Position numbers and translations under genes: made by a program. From Flavobacterium terrisoli (lineage in GTDB: Bacteria; Bacteroidota; Bacteroidia; Flavobacteriales; Flavobacteriaceae), in the NCBI RefSeq assembly GCF_030167905.1, contig NZ_JARGNA010000002.1:1-64000 (forward strand): a stretch of 64,000 nt of DNA, written 5' to 3'. Shown here piece after piece: positions 33,398 through 41,376 of the stretch (positions within the stretch are counted from its first letter, which is position 1; every line of letters begins with the position of its first letter). Under the pieces are notes generated by a model that worked only from the letters and a program-made list of their open reading frames with translations, did no database searches and was not told the origin of the DNA.

Positions 33398-35803
33398 ATG
33401 ACTGAAGCACAAACCAAGACCGAAATTACATTTGAAGATTTCAAAGCCGAAGTACTCAACGATTACCGAATTGCCAGAATCAGCCGCGAATGCAGCTTGT
33501 TAGGAAGAAAGGAAGTGTTAACCGGAAAAGCCAAATTCGGGATTTTCGGTGACGGAAAAGAAGTACCGCAATTGGCCTTGGCAAAAGCCTTCCAAAACGG
33601 AGATTTCCGTTCGGGCTACTACCGCGACCAGACTTTTATGATGGCGATTGGGCAATTAAATATCCAACAGTTTTTCGCAGGCTTGTATGGTCACACCGAT
33701 TTGGCGCATGATCCTATGAGCGCCGGACGTCAAATGGGCGGACATTTTGCCACGCATTCACTAGACGAAAATGGAAACTGGAATAACTTAACCCAACAAA
33801 AAAATTCGAGTGCCGATATCTCTCCTACTGCCGGACAGATGCCGCGTTTGTTAGGATTGGCGCAGGCCTCAAAAATATACAGAAACGTTCGCGGTTTAGA
33901 GGATTTAACCAAATTCTCCAACGCCGGAAACGAAGTCGCCTGGGGAACCATCGGTAACGCTTCGACTTCTGAAGGTCTGTTTTTTGAAACCATCAACGCG
34001 GCCGGAGTTTTACAAGTGCCGATGGTCATGAGTGTCTGGGATGACGAATACGGAATCTCGGTTCACGTCCGTTACCAAACGACCAAAGAAAACATCTCCG
34101 AAATCTTAAAAGGATTCCAACGCGATGAAGAAAACAACGGTTACGAAATCATGACCGTAAAAGGCTGGGATTATCCGGCTTTGGTGGAAACCTATCAAAA
34201 AGCTTCAGCCATTGCGCGTGAGCAACACGTTCCGGTTTTAATTCACGTAAACGAATTGACGCAACCACAAGGCCACTCGACTTCGGGTTCACACGAGCGT
34301 TACAAAAACGCCGAGCGTTTGGCTTGGGAAGCCGAATTTGATTGTTTGGCACAAATGAGAACCTGGTTGGTCGATAACAATTTGGCGACCGCCGAAGAAT
34401 TAGAAACCATCGACAACGACGCTAAGAAAGAGGTTTTGGAAGGCAAAAAAGCCGCCTGGACTGCTTTTGTAACGCCAATGAAAGAAGAACAAAACGAATT
34501 GGTTTCACTATTGAACTCAATCGCGGCTTCAAGTACCAATAAAGTATTCATCGAACAATACGCTTCCGAATTGGCTTCCATCAAAGAACCAATCCGCAAA
34601 GATATTATCACCACAGCGCGCAAAGTATTGCGTTTGGTAGTGAAAGAAAGCGGTCAATCGCAATTGGCTGCCTGGATCAAAGCGTATACCGATAAAATCC
34701 AACCGAAATTCAGTTCGCACCTGTTCTCGCAATCAGCCAAAAATGTATTAAGCACCACAGAAGTGGCCGCTACTTATGACGCTTCAGCCGAAGACGTTGA
34801 TGCAAGATTAGTATTGCGTGACAACTTTGATGCGATTTTCAATAAATATCCGGAGACCTTAATCTTTGGGGAAGACAGTGGCAACATTGGCGACGTAAAC
34901 CAAGGCTTGGAAGGCATGCAGGAAAAATACGGTGAACACCGTGTGGCCGATGCCGGAATCCGTGAAGCGACTATTTTAGGTCAGGGAATCGGGATGGCAA
35001 TGCGTGGCTTGCGCCCAATTGCCGAAATCCAATATTTAGATTATTTGTTGTATGCCATCCAAATCATGAGCGATGACTTAGCAACGCTACAATACAGAAC
35101 CCAAGGCCGTCAAAAAGCGCCTTTGATTATCAGAACGCGTGGTCACCGACTCGAAGGTATCTGGCATTCAGGTTCGCCTATGGGCATGATCATCAATGCG
35201 ATTCGCGGGATACACGTTTTGGTACCGAGAAACATGACCAAAGCCGCAGGTTTCTACAACACTTTGTTGGAAACAGACGAACCGGCATTGGTAGTAGAAT
35301 GTTTGAACGGTTACCGTTTGAAAGAAAAAATGCCAACCAACCTGGGCGAATTCAAAACCCCGATTGGCGTAGTAGAAACCATAAAAGAAGGAAGTGACAT
35401 CACGATAGTTTCTTATGGTTCTACTTTAAGAATCATTAAGCAAGCCGCAAAAGAATTATTGGAAGTTGGAATTGATGTAGAAATCATCGACGCACAATCG
35501 TTGTTACCGTTTGACGTAAACCACGACTGTGTGAAGAGCATCGCCAAAACCAACCGTTTACTGGTCGTTGACGAAGACGTTCCGGGTGGTGCATCTGCTT
35601 ACCTACTCCAACAAATTGTAGACGAGCAAAACGCCTACCAACATTTAGACAGCCAACCGCAGACTTTGGCAGCGAAAGCCCACAGACCGGCTTATGGCAC
35701 CGACGGAGATTATTTCTCCAAACCCTCGGCAGAAGACATCTTTGAGAAAGTCTACGCTATCATGCATGAAGCGAAACCGGAGCAATACCCGAGTTTATAT
35801 TAA
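33398..35803 (+). CDS. Fused E1 alpha/beta component of a 2-oxoacid (branched-chain type) dehydrogenase
   Basis: 801 residues. The N-terminal ~1-370 is the thiamine-diphosphate alpha part (AGRQMGGHFATHS, SPTAGQMPRLLGLAQASK, GNASTSEGLFFETIN); a linker (~370-455) joins it to the beta part (~460-801) with FGEDSGNIGDVNQG, AGIREATILGQGIGMAMRG, LIIRTRGHRLEGIWHSGSPMG and VVDEDVPGGASAYL. Fused E1 is usual in Bacteroidota. It decarboxylates branched-chain or pyruvate-type 2-oxoacids in a lipoyl complex. Odd: the Mg/ThDP motif, usually G-[DE]-G ... N-N, reads G-N-A (186-188) ... D-D (215-216), an apparent acid/amide swap. Confidence 0.8.
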   Translation: MTEAQTKTEITFEDFKAEVLNDYRIARISRECSLLGRKEVLTGKAKFGIFGDGKEVPQLALAKAFQNGDFRSGYYRDQTFMMAIGQLNIQQFFAGLYGHTDLAHDPMSAGRQMGGHFATHSLDENGNWNNLTQQKNSSADISPTAGQMPRLLGLAQASKIYRNVRGLEDLTKFSNAGNEVAWGTIGNASTSEGLFFETINAAGVLQVPMVMSVWDDEYGISVHVRYQTTKENISEILKGFQRDEENNGYEIMTVKGWDYPALVETYQKASAIAREQHVPVLIHVNELTQPQGHSTSGSHERYKNAERLAWEAEFDCLAQMRTWLVDNNLATAEELETIDNDAKKEVLEGKKAAWTAFVTPMKEEQNELVSLLNSIAASSTNKVFIEQYASELASIKEPIRKDIITTARKVLRLVVKESGQSQLAAWIKAYTDKIQPKFSSHLFSQSAKNVLSTTEVAATYDASAEDVDARLVLRDNFDAIFNKYPETLIFGEDSGNIGDVNQGLEGMQEKYGEHRVADAGIREATILGQGIGMAMRGLRPIAEIQYLDYLLYAIQIMSDDLATLQYRTQGRQKAPLIIRTRGHRLEGIWHSGSPMGMIINAIRGIHVLVPRNMTKAAGFYNTLLETDEPALVVECLNGYRLKEKMPTNLGEFKTPIGVVETIKEGSDITIVSYGSTLRIIKQAAKELLEVGIDVEIIDAQSLLPFDVNHDCVKSIAKTNRLLVVDEDVPGGASAYLLQQIVDEQNAYQHLDSQPQTLAAKAHRPAYGTDGDYFSKPSAEDIFEKVYAIMHEAKPEQYPSLY

Positions 35804-35806
35804 TAG

Positions 35807-35835
35807 AAAAAAGGAACCGATTGGTTCCTTTTTTT
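35807..35835 (+). terminator. Rho-independent terminator
   Basis: Stem AAAAAAGGAACC / GGTTCCTTTTTT with loop GATT directly after the E1 gene, followed by more T. Confidence 0.85.
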
Positions 35836-35854
35836 ATCTTCTTTATTTACGTCA

Positions 35855-35894
35855 GTTCGAGTATCCCGATTTCCAATCGGGATGTATCGAGAAC
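35855..35894. repeat. Palindromic intergenic repeat
   Basis: Stem ATCCCGATT / AATCGGGAT (35863-35871 / 35875-35883) with outer pairing GTTC / GAAC. This form resembles a dispersed flavobacterial element. A second small dyad, TAGTCAA / TTGACTA, lies at 35922-35945. Confidence 0.6.
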
Positions 35895-36057
35895 ACTTCA
35901 ACACGCTTAATGTGACAATCATAGTCAACTGGCTACCTTTGACTAGATAAACCTCTATTTTATAACTGAAATAACCTCAATAAAGAATGCATTATTGTAT
36001 TAACGCTTTATCAAAAATTACGAAATATTGACCTTATTTTAGCAATTCTAAAATCGC

Positions 36058-36065
36058 TATCTTTA
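36058..36065 (+). promoter_or_regulatory. Candidate -7 box (TATCTTTA)
   Basis: A one-mismatch TAnnTTTG box 16 bp before the ATG of the nuclease-like gene. Its distance to the ATG is the same as at pepT. Confidence 0.35.
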
Positions 36066-36081
36066 CAGAAAATAATTATTT

Positions 36082-38388
36082 ATGTCTAAATCTAATCTTT
36101 TAGTAAATTTAATTTCTTCTCTTGAAGACCCTGAATTTGACAATGTCGCTAAACTATACTTACAAGAAGTTGATGGGATTAAAAATGTAATCAATTGTAA
36201 TGGTCCGTGGGACAAAGGCCTAGACATGAGACATGTAAATGTCTCTCAAATAGACACTCAATATCAAATAACGACTATTGCTGAAAAAAGATTTGATGAA
36301 AAAATTCTAGATGATTTAAAAAAAGCTAAAAGGAATGTTGATGATTATAAACTACCAAATAAAGTAAAATTTTTCTATTCATTACCTCTTTCAAATACCC
36401 AAGTTTTAAAATATAAAAAATTTGCCAAAGAAACTTATGATATCATTTTAGATATAGTTGAAGCAAATTCTTTAGCTGAAATCGCAGCCTATTATCCATC
36501 TATTGAAGACCTATTATTTAAAATTGCGGATTTTGATAAATATCGAGGTGGTGATGAGTTTTTCAATAATCCACGTGTTAAATCTTTTTATGACTTGATG
36601 TCTTTTGGTTCTTCAACTGACATAAAATACAACATTGTTAAAGCCTATTTACTTTATTACTTATGTGAACAGGAAAAAGTATCGGTTGATAGTCTATTAA
36701 AAATCACAAATACACATTTTACATCACAATTCGATTCAAATTATTTTGAAAGTTTACTGCGTCGAATGAGCTCTGAAAGACTAATATCATATAAAGATGG
36801 GGAAGTACAATTAACAGATAGAGAAAAGAATCGTATTTCTCAATTACTAGATGATTATGGTAAAGAGGAAGCATTATTAAAAAAAGAATTATCTAAGGTA
36901 TTAGAAAACTATAATATATTAAATCTATTAGACGAAATTATACCAAAACTCACAGAATTATATGAAAGTAACTTTGAAATTAATTTAGGTGAATTCACAA
37001 GAAGAGATACTCCTGTACAAGATTTACAAACGTCAACTAGAGCATTTAATGAGTATTTAAAAACTAAACTTAGTGAACCATCGCAATCAGAAAATCTAAC
37101 CAAAGAACTTTTGAGTATTGCTGATAAAAGTGAATTACTTTCTAGAATAGCTGCAGGACAAGTATATTCAAAAGTAAGCGACCCAGATCGTTTACAAGAT
37201 TACATCACTCAACACAACAATAATAAAACAATATTTTTAGATACTAATTTTATAATAGTTGCTTTATGCGTTTTTTATGAATCGTCAACAGAATACGATA
37301 ACTATCATTTTAAGGTGGCAAAACAATTTTTAAATTTTGCTAAAAAAAATAACCTCCATCTAGTTGCACTTAGGAGTTACGCACTAGAAACTGCAAATCT
37401 TTTTAAAGATGCATTGGATATAATTCCTTTCACGAAACTCGAACTTTTTGAATCGCTGGGAGGCAGTAGCAACATACTATACAGGTTTTACAAACATTTA
37501 AAAGATTTTGGACAGTTACATAAAGAAGATGAGTCATTTGAAGATTTTTTAAAAGAATTCAAATTTGAAGTAAAAAAGGGACAACCTGACTATGATTATA
37601 TAGAGCAAATGGAATGGCTTTTAGACTCCATGGAAATTGAAGTCGAAATTCCTGAGAAATATGAATTAATCAAAACTAGAGAAATAATAACAAAAGATCT
37701 TAGTAGCCATCAAAAATACAAATCAAATTTCGCAATTAACAATGATGCCATTATGTTATGCAGACTTGGAGATAATGATTTTGAAGTAAATCCTATTGAC
37801 CCAATTTTTTGTACATGGGATATGTCACTATTTAGAGTAAGACGGCTTTTTTTTGAAGAAAATCCAAACTGCACAAAATGGCTTATGTATTCACCTACTC
37901 GTTTGATGGATCATTTTTCAATGATGAATTTTCAAGTGCGAAAAGGAACATTGTTTAATGAGGTCTTATCTATTTTAGATGTAGATTTTGGTTTTCAAGA
38001 AAAAACTCAAACTCTTCTTGATGCAATGATAACCATCATAAACCCAAACGATACAGTAGGCTTAAAATATGCTAATAAATTAGCCGAATTAAAACAAAAA
38101 GAAATTATTCAAGTTGATGAGCAACCAGAAAACACCAATGATGAAGTTTATGAATTAACTCCTGTTGATATTGTATTTAAAGAACTTTTCCGTAATTATA
38201 TATATGCAGGTGAAGGTGTTTTTCATTCATTCAAAGAGATATTTACAAAGCAAGAATATTTTGACTCTACGTTCAACATCCTTAGTGATGAAATTAATTA
38301 TGTAAAAGAAAACGGTGCAATTAATAAATCTCTTTTTGAAAAAATAGATGTTGTCATCAAGAAAATTGAAAATAGCAAAACTGATTAG
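36082..38388 (+). CDS. Putative multidomain nuclease: REase-like N-terminus, winged helix, PIN domain
   Basis: 768 residues, no signal peptide. Residues ~10-130 look like a restriction-endonuclease-like fold: helix with E29, then W43-D-K-G-L-D48, then Y61-Q-I-T64, followed by KRFDEKILDDLKKAKRNV; the usual Q/E-x-K is Q-x-T, so this half may be inactive. Residues ~185-255 fit a winged helix ending in VQLTDREKNRIS. Residues ~382-600 fit a PIN nuclease: FLDTNF (D387), ALET (E436), NNDAIMLC (D555) and CTWD (D580), giving four acidic positions. The tail (600-768) is unassigned. Codons are much more AT-rich than in the genes around it, suggesting transfer. Family not recognised; defence or RNA cleavage is inference. 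Confidence 0.55.
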   Translation: MSKSNLLVNLISSLEDPEFDNVAKLYLQEVDGIKNVINCNGPWDKGLDMRHVNVSQIDTQYQITTIAEKRFDEKILDDLKKAKRNVDDYKLPNKVKFFYSLPLSNTQVLKYKKFAKETYDIILDIVEANSLAEIAAYYPSIEDLLFKIADFDKYRGGDEFFNNPRVKSFYDLMSFGSSTDIKYNIVKAYLLYYLCEQEKVSVDSLLKITNTHFTSQFDSNYFESLLRRMSSERLISYKDGEVQLTDREKNRISQLLDDYGKEEALLKKELSKVLENYNILNLLDEIIPKLTELYESNFEINLGEFTRRDTPVQDLQTSTRAFNEYLKTKLSEPSQSENLTKELLSIADKSELLSRIAAGQVYSKVSDPDRLQDYITQHNNNKTIFLDTNFIIVALCVFYESSTEYDNYHFKVAKQFLNFAKKNNLHLVALRSYALETANLFKDALDIIPFTKLELFESLGGSSNILYRFYKHLKDFGQLHKEDESFEDFLKEFKFEVKKGQPDYDYIEQMEWLLDSMEIEVEIPEKYELIKTREIITKDLSSHQKYKSNFAINNDAIMLCRLGDNDFEVNPIDPIFCTWDMSLFRVRRLFFEENPNCTKWLMYSPTRLMDHFSMMNFQVRKGTLFNEVLSILDVDFGFQEKTQTLLDAMITIINPNDTVGLKYANKLAELKQKEIIQVDEQPENTNDEVYELTPVDIVFKELFRNYIYAGEGVFHSFKEIFTKQEYFDSTFNILSDEINYVKENGAINKSLFEKIDVVIKKIENSKTD

Positions 38389-38430
38389 ATTGTTTGCAAA
38401 AAGATGTTAAAACCAGATAGCTCCCCCGCT

Positions 38431-38476
38431 GCCGCACGAAATCGAAGATTCGACGAAGTCAATCCCTTCGTGTGGC
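38431..38476. repeat. Hairpin repeat element
   Basis: GCCGCACGAA (38431-38440) pairs with TTCGTGTGGC (38467-38476) with one G-T wobble; the loop has further short self-complementarity (TCGAAGATTCGA). GC content stands out from the AT-rich surroundings. Confidence 0.6.
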
Positions 38477-38529
38477 TTCTAAAAATCAACCCGCCCCTAA
38501 CAATCTTTAAAACCCCGCCAAGGGTTTTC

Positions 38530-38788
38530 TCTTAACTCACTTTCACTTTTTAACACAATACTTTGTCGTTGTACAACCTCCTTTACGTTTTGTTCAACCC
38601 TATTTTTACATTATAGCAACTCCTATTGTCGTTGTTCAATACGCAATTGTCGTTATAGAACCCGCTATTTACTTTATAGCATAAGTTATTGATATTATAA
38701 CAACTTCATTTCATTTTTTAACATACTCTTCTTACATTTTACAATAATATTTTATATTTTTATCATACTTATTGTATAATTTAAAACC
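38530..38788. repeat. Array of about 12 degenerate 21-bp units upstream of the XRE gene
   Basis: Aligned units end at 38556, 38577, 38598, 38620, 38640, 38661, 38682, 38704, 38724, 38744, 38766 and 38787, an average step of 21 bp. The best units read TTGTCGTTGTACAACC (38563-38578), TTGTCGTTGTTCAATA and TTGTCGTTATAGAACC; the core GTTGTACAAC is a perfect palindrome and others are near-palindromes. Two helical turns per unit places all cores on one face of DNA. Probably operators or iterons. Confidence 0.65.
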
Positions 38789-38794
38789 ATCATT

Positions 38795-39151
38795 ATGCTT
38801 TATTACAACCTCAAACCCATTTTCGCCGCCCGCCAAATCGAGAAACCTTACTCCTTCCTGGTAAAAATCGGCATCGCCCCGCATACCGCCCACAAAATCC
38901 TAAACAACCGCTCCCACGTCATGCGTTTAGACAACCTCTCCCTTATTTGCAAAGCCCTCTACTGCGAACCCAACGACCTCCTCGCCTACAAACCCGACAC
39001 CATCAACCCCATAGCAGAAACCCATCCGCTCAACAACCTCCTACCCAAAGACGACAACAACAATTGGCAGCAACAACTCAAAACCATGCCACTCTCAAAA
39101 CTCAAAGAAATCACCCAAATCCTAAACGCTTCCGATAAACAAGACATTTAA
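38795..39151 (+). CDS. XRE-family helix-turn-helix regulator
   Basis: 118 residues. Residues ~5-62 form a Cro/C1-type HTH: KPIFAARQIEKPYSFLVKIGI, then APHTAHKILNNRSHVMRLDNLSLICKALYCEPNDLLAY. The C-terminal ~55 residues are Asn/Pro-rich followed by PLSKLKEITQIL, a possible dimerisation helix. The coding strand is strikingly C-rich (ACC, CTC, CCC, AAC codons), unlike both the AT-rich gene before it and typical neighbours; this creates a long open shadow frame at 38947. The 21-bp array ends 7 bp before its ATG, so autoregulation is an obvious idea. Confidence 0.7.
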   Translation: MLYYNLKPIFAARQIEKPYSFLVKIGIAPHTAHKILNNRSHVMRLDNLSLICKALYCEPNDLLAYKPDTINPIAETHPLNNLLPKDDNNNWQQQLKTMPLSKLKEITQILNASDKQDI

Positions 39152-39451
39152 GCATTAGTTCTTAGAAGGCAACCTTTTCGGCAGAATAGTCTGAGCAAAG
39201 CTTCGAAATCCAGGAGCGAAGCGACGCATTTGATATTAAGAGGAGAATGTCCAGTGGACATTCGGTAATAATAAACGAAGAAGCTCTGGAATACCTGACT
39301 GCCGCTGGCAGTCCTCCTTTTAATTTCAAATGTTTGCTGCCGGGCAAGCTAAGACCCGAGGCTGAAAGCCGAACGGAGCGAAGCTAAAATGAACAAGAAA
39401 AAACAAAAGCACATAACTCCTAATTATTATCTTTACAAAAAAATTAAAATC
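39152..39451. other. 300-bp spacer with two perfect hairpins
   Basis: It holds a perfect 9-bp stem GAATGTCCA / TGGACATTC (39245-39263) and a perfect 7-bp stem GACTGCC / GGCAGTC (39297-39313), followed by GC-rich blocks such as GGAGCGAAGC that recur twice. A pepT promoter box is near its end. The only open frame (minus, 61 codons) spans the hairpins and is not convincing. Looks like a mobile or structured repeat, possibly an RNA. Confidence 0.5.
39428..39435 (+). promoter_or_regulatory. pepT candidate -7 box (TATCTTTA)
   Basis: A one-mismatch TAnnTTTG box 16 bp before the chosen pepT ATG. It lies downstream of the alternative upstream start at 39389 and so favours the shorter protein. Confidence 0.4.
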
Positions 39452-40744
39452 ATGCAACACATCATCGACCGCTTCATCAGCTACGTCACTATCGATACCG
39501 AATCTGACCCGAATTCAACCACCACGCCGAGTACCAAAAAACAATTCGATTTAGCCAATAAACTGGTTGACGAACTCAAAGCCATCGGCATGACGCAGGT
39601 CACGATTGACAAGCATGGTTATGTGATGGCGACTTTGGCTTCGAATGTGAAACACAAAGTCCCAACGATTGGTTTTGTGTCGCATTTTGATACCACGCCC
39701 GACTTTACCGGGAAAGATGTCAAGCCGCAAGTGATTCCGAATTATGACGGTGGCGATATCATTTTGAACAAGGAACAAAACATCGTTCTTTCACCAAGTT
39801 ACTTTAAGGATTTACTACAATACAAAGGACAAACCTTAATCACCACTAACGGTCTGACATTATTAGGTGCCGATGACAAAGCCGGTATCACCGAAATCAT
39901 GACCGCGATGGAATACTTAATCCAACATCCGGAAATCCAACACGGAAAAATCAGGGTGTGTTTTACACCCGACGAAGAAATTGGTCGCGGTGCCGATTTG
40001 TTTGACGTAAAAAAATTCGGTGCCGACTGGGCTTACACCATGGATGGCAGCCAGATTGGTGAATTGGAATATGAAAACTTCAATGCCGCCGGTGTCAAAA
40101 TTACCTTCAAAGGGAAATCGGTGCATCCGGGTTATGCCAAAGGCAAAATGATCAACTCGATGTTGATTGCCAACGATTTCATCAACGAATTACCAAAGCA
40201 CGAAACACCACAGGAAACCAAAGGTTACGAAGGTTTTTTCCACGTAACGCAATTGCAGGGCAGCATTGAGGAAACCAAATTGGAACTCATCATCCGCGAC
40301 CACGACATGAAGAAATTCATCAAACGCAAAGAATTGGTTCACAAAATCACTAAGAAATTCAATAAAGAGTTTAAGAAACAATTTGGCGAAGACATCGTGA
40401 TTTGCGAAATCAAAGACCAATACTACAACATGAAGGAAAAAGTCGTTCCGGTAATGTTTATCGTGGATTTAGCCGAAAAAGCCATGAAATCTTTAGGCAT
40501 TAAACCTTTAATCAAACCGATTCGCGGTGGAACGGATGGTTGTCGTTTGTCTTATATGGGATTGCCATGCCCGAACATCTTTGCCGGAGGACATAACTTC
40601 CATGGGAAATACGAATATGTTCCGGTGGAAAGCATGCAAAAAGCGGTAGAAGTGATTGTGAAAATCGCGGAACTTACTGCTACAACTGACTTTACGAAGA
40701 AGGAGAAAAAAGAGAAAAAGGAGAAGAAGAAAGAGAAAAAATAA
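39452..40744 (+). CDS. pepT: Peptidase T (aminotripeptidase)
   Basis: 430 residues from ATG at 39452 (MQHIIDRFISYVTIDTESDP), the conserved family N-terminus. Zinc-site motifs: GFVSHFDTTPDFTG (His and Asp), LLGADDKAGITEI (bridging Asp), CFTPDEEIGRGADLFDV (Glu pair) and the final GGHNFHGKYEYV. It removes the N-terminal residue from tripeptides in the cytoplasm. The C-terminus is an odd run of alternating Lys and Glu (about 20 residues) beyond the usual family end. Confidence 0.92.
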   Translation: MQHIIDRFISYVTIDTESDPNSTTTPSTKKQFDLANKLVDELKAIGMTQVTIDKHGYVMATLASNVKHKVPTIGFVSHFDTTPDFTGKDVKPQVIPNYDGGDIILNKEQNIVLSPSYFKDLLQYKGQTLITTNGLTLLGADDKAGITEIMTAMEYLIQHPEIQHGKIRVCFTPDEEIGRGADLFDVKKFGADWAYTMDGSQIGELEYENFNAAGVKITFKGKSVHPGYAKGKMINSMLIANDFINELPKHETPQETKGYEGFFHVTQLQGSIEETKLELIIRDHDMKKFIKRKELVHKITKKFNKEFKKQFGEDIVICEIKDQYYNMKEKVVPVMFIVDLAEKAMKSLGIKPLIKPIRGGTDGCRLSYMGLPCPNIFAGGHNFHGKYEYVPVESMQKAVEVIVKIAELTATTDFTKKEKKEKKEKKKEKK

Positions 40745-40788
40745 TTTTTAGAATCTATACAGGAGATTCTGAAACAAGTTCAGAATGA

Positions 40789-41370
40789 ATGAAAGAAGAA
40801 AAGAAAAGCTGGAACAGTAACGACCAATGGGACGAAGAACTGGGTCAGTTGCGCACCATCATTCAGAAAACCGAATTGGTGGAAACCAATAAATGGGGCG
40901 GCGAAGTCTATACTGTGAACAACAAAAATGTGTTGGGCATCGGTGGTTTCAAAAACTATTTTGTCATCTGGTTCTGGAATGGTGTTTTCTTGAAAGACGA
41001 AGCCAAAGTTTTGGTCAATGCCAATGAAGGTGTGACCAAAGGTTTGCGTCAGTGGCGTTTTACTTCGGCTACGGAGTTGGATGAGAAACTGATTTTGCGC
41101 TATGTAAACGAAGCGATTGCCAACGAAAAAGCCGGTTTGTCCATCAAGCCCGAAAAGAAAGAAGCCATGAAATGTGATTTCTTTGAAGCGGCACTTAAAG
41201 ACAACAAAGCCTTAAAAACAGCGTTGGAGCAACTTACACCTTTCAAACAAAAAGAATACTGGGAATATATGGCGACCGCCAAACAGGAAAAAACCAAAGC
41301 CACACGATTGGAAAAAATCGCTCCGATGATATTGGACGGCAAAGGTTTGAATGACAAATACAGACCTTAA
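40789..41370 (+). CDS. YdeI/OmdA-like protein with DUF1801 domain
   Basis: 193 residues. The N-terminal ~1-115 is DUF1801-like (TELVETNKWGGEVYTVNNKNVLGIGGFKNYFVIWFWNG) and the C-terminal ~125-190 is the YdeI/OmpD-associated region (FKQKEYWEYMATAKQEKTKATRLEKIAPMI). In Bacillus YdeI has been linked to antimicrobial-peptide resistance and FRA-like iron binding; function here is not known. It starts 44 bp after pepT and ends 6 bp before an alpha/beta hydrolase gene. Confidence 0.8.
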   Translation: MKEEKKSWNSNDQWDEELGQLRTIIQKTELVETNKWGGEVYTVNNKNVLGIGGFKNYFVIWFWNGVFLKDEAKVLVNANEGVTKGLRQWRFTSATELDEKLILRYVNEAIANEKAGLSIKPEKKEAMKCDFFEAALKDNKALKTALEQLTPFKQKEYWEYMATAKQEKTKATRLEKIAPMILDGKGLNDKYRP

Positions 41371-41376
41371 AATTAT

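Larger units (their letters stand above)
38389..38794. other. 406-bp spacer with a hairpin repeat and a 21-bp array
   Basis: Between the nuclease-like gene and the XRE gene. It holds a GC-rich hairpin (38431-38476) and then a T-rich region organised into degenerate ~21-bp units reaching the XRE start codon. No coding frame fits on either strand: the period repeats its own stops. Confidence 0.7.

Noticed and set aside
38530..38788. CRISPR array
   Set aside because: Units are contiguous and diverged at 21 bp; there are no conserved repeats with unique spacers and no cas genes.
38947..39138. Second open frame inside the XRE gene
   Set aside because: An Arg/Gln/Pro-rich shadow produced by C-rich codons; no start signal.
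39162..39347. 61-codon minus-strand frame
   Set aside because: It runs straight through two perfect hairpins and repeat blocks; no promoter or homology visible.
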